From the NCBI GenBank assembly GCA_000711775.1, contig ARYC01017950.1, forward strand, positions 1 through 64,000: DNA of 64,000 bases. The letters run 5' to 3'. The number at the start of each line of letters is the position of its first letter. The stretch's first letter is position 1. This document shows, one piece after another, positions 56,871-64,000 of the stretch. Under the pieces are notes generated by a model. It saw only the letters and a program-made list of their open reading frames with translations. It ran no database searches and had not been told where the DNA came from. Origin of the DNA: Oxytricha trifallax. Lineage: Eukaryota > Ciliophora > Spirotrichea > Sporadotrichida > Oxytrichidae. Made by a program: the position numbers and the translations under genes.

Positions 56871-57659
56871 TAAAATAAAAAATACTGAAATCAAATAATT
56901 AAATTATTTTGTAATTGATGTTAAAACTTTTTTAAATATTGTAAACGTTAATAAAAATAGAAACAAATCCCAAGTACAAAGATCTGAGAATTAAATTCAA
57001 AAATATTTCTACTAGAAATTCTGAAAGAGTTCGGTACTTTATTTATTTTTATTTTATACAAGAACTATCTGGCCCAGAATTACCCTAAGTTTCAAATAAA
57101 TTAATTAATTTTTATTTTAAATGCAGAAAATAATATATAATATTTTTATTTAAATTTCAAAACTACCTTTAATTATGTGAAATTATTTGATAATATTTAA
57201 TATTTTTTGGAACTAATGAAATTAGTATGTATATATTATTTCTTTTTTAACTTTGTATTTTTAATGTTGGGTTCTTACAAAGTATATTCATTTTGTAATA
57301 TATTTAATTTTTTAAATGTTTCGGAGCAAAAATTAATATATTTTATGATTATAAAAATGAATTAATTTTTTTATAATTTAGAGTAATAACACACTTGAAA
57401 CTCAAAATATAGAGTTAAATAGTAAATTATTTTAAGTCGAGTCAATTATTAAGTTTGGAGAGATTTTGTTAACGAGATAAAAATAATATCTATACTTATC
57501 AGTATTTCAAAAAAGATTAAAGTTTAATAGAAAAGTATAAGTGAATTTATTTATAAATGGCTTTTTTTAATCATATTTTATTATTGAAATATGCACAAAA
57601 TAATAAAGTAAACTTTTTAAAATGGTAACCAATTAGATATAGCATTTATATATATTTAT

Positions 57660-57800
57660 CAATCTTACAAAAAAGAAATTAAGCACTTCATAAAATTTGA
57701 AGAAAAAGATAATATTAAATGCAAATTATAAAGATTATTCGGAGAAGAAAAACATTTCTATATAAACATTGTCTTGAGGTAGAATTCTAAAGAAGGAAAA
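57660..57800 (+). other. Plus-strand coding-like fragment near gene E
   Basis: Open frame reading SYKKEIKHFIKFEEKDNIKC, KLQRLFGEEKHFYINIVLRQ, NSKEGK and then TGA. Strongly protein-like, charged, no recognised family. It lies upstream of gene E in the opposite orientation and could be an inverted MDS of that gene or a short separate segment. No partner found near gene F. Confidence 0.4.
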
Positions 57801-57966
57801 TGATTCTGCCAATTTGGATGTAAATTTTCTATTAAAACTAACGGGTTTTCATGCTAATTAATATCATCAAAAATATCCTAAATATTATTATATAATTTGC
57901 ATTTTTGAAGATTATTTTAATTTATATTCACATCCTCTTAATTAATGTAATATTTGATAATAAACT

Positions 57967-59715
57967 AAAACCCCAATGCTGTTATTTACAATTTTTTGTA
58001 GACGATAATAATTAATCAAAATGCAATTACTTGAAACTTATAATCATATAACTCACTTCACAAATTGTCTAATCTCTCTCTCAAAGTCTTTAGATGATCT
58101 TGCCCCTCCCGGTCCAGGTCCTTGATCTCTGCTCATTCTCCATCCTTTGGTCTGAATTTCGATGCTTCCTTCATCAACACATCCACGGTGTCCTGGGAGA
58201 TGGCGGCCTTGAATCTCTGCAAGAACTTAATGGGGAGGTGGAGTGAGCTCTGCATGAGCATGGCCAGGTCCTTAGTGAATCCTTTTAGGATGTTTTCTCT
58301 TCTTTGACTTTCCTTGCTTATTGACAGGAGGTCTCTTGTCTCTATCAGCATCTCGGTTCATGATATTGTCTACTGTTTCATTATTCTTGATTGGATCTTA
58401 GTTAGTGGGAGGCAATCAGAATGTCAAGCTCAGGAGAACTTCACATGGAATTTTTCAAATCGTTGAATTTTACAGATAGCTTGTCGCAGGCGAATTCGAC
58501 GATTTTTAGCAAGCCACCATAGTCTTAGCTTACTTCGATCGAGAGAGCGCAGCCTGAGCAAGAGAGTTACAAATAACTGAGCAGGCAGCTGTTTACCAGA
58601 CAAAGATTATTAAGGGTATACTTTTGCTGATGACGCCAGGTAGTTTGAATATTCAAAACCACTCGACCCTCAGAATCCTCATAAGTTGACAGCTTGCAGA
58701 GAAAAGAATGCTATATCCGTATTGCTTTAAGACCTTGTAGAGTGCTGCCTCCATACAAGCAAGTTTGACTGTCATAGACTAGGGTGCCAAGAATCCTGAT
58801 TTAGAAGGGTTTATGCTGATACACTTTGGCACTAGAGTAGTATAGTTTTCGCTAGGCGCAATGCACTAGAGCTTCGTGCTTTGGCATAAGAGTTTAGTGC
58901 CTTTGGCTACTCATGAGTATTGCTTGGCGGCTCTGAGCCAAAGTTATCTGGACAGCAGGCGTTCTTGAGATAATTGCTGGGACTCGCCCCCTGATCGCTC
59001 AGCTTGGGTAATAGGTTACGTTGTGCTCCTTCCCTACATATGGTGTTAGCAACTAAGGCTGGAATCTTACCTTAATAGAGGTGCAGAGACATCCGTGATG
59101 GGATCCAAGATATTTCCCATGGTTTGGTAATGTGTCGAATCATCGTGAGACCATCCAATATGGCGGCCGCCATCTTCCTTCCCAATACTACAAACCCCAT
59201 TCAAGGTCTCGTCCACTAATGTCGAATAAGAGAGCGTGGAGCGCGAGCCAAGAATACTGCTAACCACTCCTCAGAGTGCTCCCCGGCTTCTATTAGATGT
59301 CTAAATGTTGTTCAAGAGATTGACAAGGCGCTGTTGGAAAGATGTCTTGGTGAGCAGGGGATCGACGAACTCAAGATTATCGAGCAGCAGATCCTCTGAG
59401 GGGTCCACCAGCAACTATGGGTCGTCTTGCTCGCATGGTGAATTGTCAATATCGAGTAGTAGGGGGTTCATCTGTTGGATTTGTGTCTTTTTTTAGGATT
59501 CTAAAGTATTATTATAGAGGGATAGCAGTTTATAATAATTAATTATCACATTCGTCATTTTGGTTGCTTTAGTAGAATAGCCTCTACTACTACTACTACT
59601 ACACCAGGAACCTCTAATAAATTACTAAAGCAACCAAATTGAATTATAATAATATTTAAATCTTGATTAATTTAATACGTCACCCAAATCTTGTAAATAA
59701 CAGCATTGGGGTTTT
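57967..59715. mobile_element. 1.75 kb element with perfect 25-bp inverted ends
   Basis: AAAACCCCAATGCTGTTATT(TACAA) at 57967-57991 is repeated exactly, inverted, at 59691-59715. The ends carry the half-telomere AAAACCCC/GGGGTTTT, as in the AAACCCC MITEs. The inside (58070-59510) is about 45% GC, far above its surroundings. A second small inverted repeat, TTGGTTGCTTTAGTA / TACTAAAGCAACCAA, flanks a CTA triplet run at 59572-59636. No transposase was recognised. The perfect ends argue for recent movement of a non-autonomous element that carries foreign or captured sequence. Confidence 0.75.
58060..59510. other. Coding-like contents of the 1.75 kb element
   Basis: Several protein-like stretches of unknown family: minus 58351-58133, reading KESQRRENILKGFTKDLAML and FKAAISQDTVDVLMKEASKF; plus from ATG near 58411, MSSSGELHMEFFKSLNFTDS and SIERAQPEQESYKQLSRQLF; minus from ATG near 59470, MNPLLLDIDNSPCEQDDPQL and NLEFVDPLLTKTSFQQRLVN. 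None is long, and in this GC-rich DNA open frames occur on both strands, so which are real is open. No domain or catalytic motif recognised; overall it looks broken or fragmentary. Confidence 0.35.
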
Positions 59716-59719
59716 AATT

Positions 59720-61270
59720 TTGAATAACTGGAATACAAAATACTAATATTTTAAGTATATGATAATTTGAATGATATTGAATTTAAGCTATGAAATGTTT
59801 TTTAAATGAATCTTCTTTACGATAATAATTTATGAATTTTTATGACATAATTGAAGTAAAAAGAATTTTAAGGTATAATAAATTTAATATGGGTAAATTA
59901 ATTATATTTATATATATTATCTCCCTTAATATGATAAAACTGAGTTTTAAAATATGAGTGAAAATATTATTTAAAATATTTGTAAAATAAGCAAAATATT
60001 AATACTTATCATCTGCAAATAAATATGCCAGTATTATTCTTATATTATTTAAAATTTCAGAAAAGCATATTGTTACTTCACTATTTAAGTGCTATATTAT
60101 AACTTGTATGAGAACAAACGCGCCCCCTCCACCTAAAATTAATTTTATTATTTTTGTCTGATAAAATTTTTAACACTGAGTAATATATACTTTAGAATTA
60201 AAACAAATTTTATTTTTAAAAAATTATTTAAAAACGTTTATTTACAATTTAAATTAAATTTCTAATTTAATATTAAAATCAAATATCAAGAAATTTAAAC
60301 TTTTTTTAAAGAAGTAATCTATCTTTATTATATTGTAATATAATACCATTAAGACATAATCAAAATAATTATAAAAATCAAGCATAATTATTCCTTATTT
60401 AAAATCTCAAAATTATATTGATTATGATAAATGTGACAGGTAATTAAGCTTCAAAATTCTTGTTAGATTTATTAGTTTATAAATTAAAGTTCAATTTTAT
60501 TTGTAATTTAGAAATAAATAAATAGAAATAATTTGGATATCAATCATAAAAATTAAAGATGATAAAATATTATTACTAATATTATATCAATTAAATCGAT
60601 CCAATTCAATAATTAATAATTTACTATACTATGATTTCTAAAACTAAACTTATTTCTTTAAGTCTGTGTACTAATAAGAAAAATTTGAATAATTAATCTA
60701 GCATTCATAATAAATTTAAAATACAGATAAAATCTATAATTATATTTGAGAATATTTAAGTGTAAATAGAATTAATGAATTAATTATTAAATGCTAAATA
60801 TTTCAAAACTTTCAAAAAATACTAATTAATGACAGGTATCAAGAATTATTAGTAAAAAGTCTTATTCTCACTGAACTAAAATTAAGAGAAAAATAAAATA
60901 TTATATATGACTATTATATTTGGCGATTTTTTAATATAGGAAGGATTTTAAAAGTTATTTGTTTAATTAAATATCTTAAATAGTATTTTAAGAAAAGTAA
61001 GAGAAAAATTCAATAACTTTAGTTTGAAATATAGAAATTGGTAAAAATTAGATATTTAATCCATAAATTTATTCGAATATCAGTCATTTAAAATATAAAT
61101 ATCGATGATAGAAGCATTTTGTTATATTTTAAAGGATTATACTATTAAGAATTTAAATAAATTTAATTGTAAATTAATAAAAATTTAGCTTTATCTTTTT
61201 TTTATTAATTAATCAAATATTTCATTATTTAAAAAATAAAGATTATAGTATAAATTAAAAATTTGAATCT
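59720..61270. other. AT-rich interval upstream of LRR-like gene 3
   Basis: About 1.5 kb of very AT-rich DNA. No paralogue-supported coding, no large inverted repeat. Corresponds in position to 39.5-41.4 kb between gene F and LRR-like gene 1. Confidence 0.5.
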
Positions 61271-61275
61271 ATTAA

Positions 61276-64000
61276 TTCTTTAAATTTGAAATGAAAAGAA
61301 ATTTGAACAAGCCTAAAAATTAATAGCTAAAAACAAATACTATTCCAAAAATGAAGACTTTAATAAAGCAAACTAAGTCCTAGCAGATTTATTTTTTTAA
61401 TTATATTAATAGAAGCCATTAAAAATAGGAAAAATCTAATCAAAATATCTGCTACTTCAAATATTGTCCACATGCGATAGAAACTACTTATTTGAAGACT
61501 TTTCACAAACTAACTCAATGGGGAGAAAGCTTTTAATTCAAAATTATGATTTTCTTAACAAAAATTGTAAAAAATTGACTAATACTGATGAATTGGATTG
61601 TGAAGAGCTATTCAATTTTACTAAATTAAAAGATAAGAAAAATATCAAAATCAGGTAAATATTTATAGTTAATAAAGCGTTCAATAATTATTTAATTAAA
61701 TAATCATAATTTTAATTAAAAACTCTCTCTACTATATATATTCTTTTTATTTATAAATATAATTTTTTAATTTTAAATAATATTTTAATATAATTACAAG
61801 TTTACGATCTATTCTAATCTTTAAGAAAAAACTTTTTACTTATAATATTTTATTACCTTTTTATCTAATTTAATATAAATTACTAATAATTTCTGATTTA
61901 TTAAATAGTTTAATATCTTTATTTTTAAACTCGATTGCAAACAATAAACTTTATAAGAGATATAATTAATAAATTATTTGATTAAATTACATCTTAATTT
62001 ATACACGAGAACGATGAAAAATTCAGACATGGAGAAAAAATGATAAAAAAACGCTTATCCCATGGCCCCGATCTAACTAGCATGGTCTATCTAGATGTAA
62101 ACCATAATTTAAAAAAAGTATCTGTGTTTATTTTTTTGCTTGGTTTGCTTAATGAAAAATAAAGAGTATTTCATCTAATAATTAATTATCGGATTTAATA
62201 ATAATTTTTATACCCTTCCTTTAACTTTCAATTAAGTTAAAAATTATCTTACCTTGAGTTGCAAATAAATTTGTATTTATTATATTAACTTAATATTTTT
62301 TCTTAAAATTTAATAATTATATGATAAATTCTAGATATAGTGCAGAAATAGGAAACTTAAATGAACTAGTGAAGTTAGGATAATTGCATAATATCAACAA
62401 AATTAAAATCGATTCAGTTTAACTATTTGATAATTTCAAAGTTTATAATTAATAATTTATTATTTAATTAAAAATAATAATTAAGCATTATTAATTTATT
62501 GATATTACAATCCAAATTTTTAAATATACTTTTTAAAGCAAACCAGTAAATATATAAGTATTTTAAAATATAAATAAATAATATATTAAATGATTAATTA
62601 AATAATTATAATTCGATAATTCTAGTGAAAAAAAGCCTAATAAAGTTACTGCAACTTAACTAGTAGAAGCTTATAACAAACTACGAGTTAAAAAGATATA
62701 TTTTTCATAAAATTTCCACAATAATTTTATATAAAATATTTATGATCAATTTATTTAATAATTTTATCTATGGGAAGATTAAGACTCTAAGAAAATTGTT
62801 TAAATTACATATTAAACTAAAATATAAATTTAAAATTAGTGATCAAAATGGCGTGCATCAAAATCATTAAAATTTAGGAATTAATCCTGTGTTGCTCAAA
62901 CCTACTAATAAAAATAATTTAATTTTAAATATTTTACGATAATTAAAGATTGATGATGCCGATTTAAATGAAAAAAATGGAAGTCTTTATAAGTTCCTAG
63001 ATAAACTGGCTCCTAATAAAAGACTCAAGGTTCATATTTAAAATTAATAATGTATTTAAATTAATTAAATATATTAATCAAGTTTAATTTAATCTATTAT
63101 TCTTTCTAAATTTATACTATAAAGTGATTATCTTTCCTCATAAAATCAGTTAATAATAAACCTGTTGTTTTAAAATTAAAATTAATTTATTAAAAAAAAC
63201 ACTCAAAAGTAAATTATCTATAAAATAATAAAAATCAGCTTAAGTAATATATTAGTGAATTTTTTATTCATTTATTAATTTTAAACTATATCTTAACAAA
63301 TAAAAATCATTTAAAATAAGAATATATTAACATAATCACTTTGTTTTAATATCAATTTTTAAATTTTAATTTATGTTGACTTACTTAATAAACGATCTTG
63401 CAACTTTATTAATTTTTATTTTTATAAAAATTGAAAGTCCTGTTTCATTTAAACATCAACCTTATCCAATATTAGATTTTTATAAATTAATTAAAGATAA
63501 TATTTTGGTTAATTAATAAAAATTAATAAACATATTGTTAACGAGACTGGATATGATCCTTCTGATACAACTAATATATTTGTCAATGAAATATTTATAG
63601 TAATAATTTTTTTATTACCTTTAAAAATTAACAAATTTCAAGTATTAAATATGAAATACTCAAAGTATTTTATGGAAAGTTTAAAACAATCACAATTGAT
63701 ATGCTATCAATAGACAGAAAAACCTAAGTGGACAGTTATGTGTAAAAAATTATATTAAATTAATTTTTATTTAACTATTCACTATTTAAAACTATATAAA
63801 ACTAACAATTATGTAGTGTCCAAAAAATGATATAGCAATGAGTGAGTAATGAAGTCGAAAACTTCGAGAAAATATTGGATTTTTACTCAATTTCAGTTAT
63901 GATAAGAAGAATGATAAAAAAATAAAACATGACTCATCATTGCTTATAATTTTATCACTTTCATTTTGTGAAAGATTTATTTACAAACTTGGCTATTAAA
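61276..64000 (+). CDS. LRR-like family gene 3 (fragmented, runs off the window)
   Basis: N-terminal island to 61656: SKNEDFNKANQVLADLFF, LYQQKPLKIGKIQSKYLLLQ, ILSTCDRNYLFEDFSQTNSM, LLIQNYDFLNKNCKKLTN, ending in TGA-free sequence then an IES. Later islands: EIGNLNELVKLGQLHNINKI (62.35 kb), LKIDDADLNEKNGSLYKFLD and LAPNKRLKVHIQ (62.95-63.04 kb), YEILKVFYGKFKTITIDMLS (63.66 kb), NEVENFEKILDFYS (63.85 kb). Order and sequence parallel genes 1 and 2. No ATG precedes the first island in frame, so a further 5' segment is expected. C-terminal half lies beyond 64000. Confidence 0.6.

Noticed and set aside
1-64000. CRISPR array, bacterial operons, Shine-Dalgarno sites
   Set aside because: No regularly spaced direct repeats, and all gene features are eukaryotic ciliate germline.

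Overview
The window looks like germline (micronuclear) DNA of a hypotrich/stichotrich ciliate of the Oxytricha-Stylonychia-Tetmemena kind. Three things point there. (1) Protein similarity between paralogues inside the window is only seen if TAA and TAG are read as glutamine and TGA is the only stop. (2) Genes lie in short coding islands (macronuclear-destined segments, MDSs) separated by very AT-rich, non-coding stretches that behave like internal eliminated segments (IESs), some bounded by short pointer repeats. (3) There are several TBE transposons, whose ends carry the C4A4/G4T4 telomere-like block known from Oxytricha. Conventional ORFs are therefore mostly meaningless here.

Layout. 1-2055: right part of a TBE (22-kDa-type ORF and DD34E transposase, telomere-like end). 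2080-21449 (minus): a fragmented membrane-anchored PAS histidine kinase gene, copy A, loaded with insertions (a decayed TBE at about 4570-6490, a smaller TBE scrap near 14.5 kb, four members of a 0.4 kb foldback family, two C/G-rich palindromic elements, a MITE). 23040-38859 (minus): copy B of the same gene, more complete, ending in a response-regulator receiver domain; a nearly complete 4.1 kb TBE (28745-32841) and a hAT-like MITE sit inside it. 39180-39450 (minus): pieces of a small gene. 41.4-46.4 kb, 46.9-55.8 kb and 61.3-64 kb (all plus): three members of a leucine-rich-repeat-like gene family; the second contains a broken TBE, a 407 bp palindrome and a GC-rich island of unknown origin. 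56.56-56.87 kb (minus): a paralogue of the small gene at 39 kb. 57967-59715: a 1.75 kb element with perfect 25 bp inverted ends and unusually GC-rich contents.

The main theme is duplication followed by divergent insertion. The two kinase genes are tandem paralogues with the same domain and segment order, but different IESs, pointers and transposons; copy A carries an in-frame TGA where copy B has glycine. The small minus-strand gene and the plus-strand LRR-like gene also occur as a repeated divergent pair (39/41 kb and 56/61 kb). In the kinase, predicted function is membrane sensing through a multi-helix N-terminus and PAS domain, phosphotransfer through HisKA/HATPase, and output through the receiver domain. 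Exact segment borders cannot be fixed without the macronuclear sequence; the coordinates of fragmented genes are approximate.
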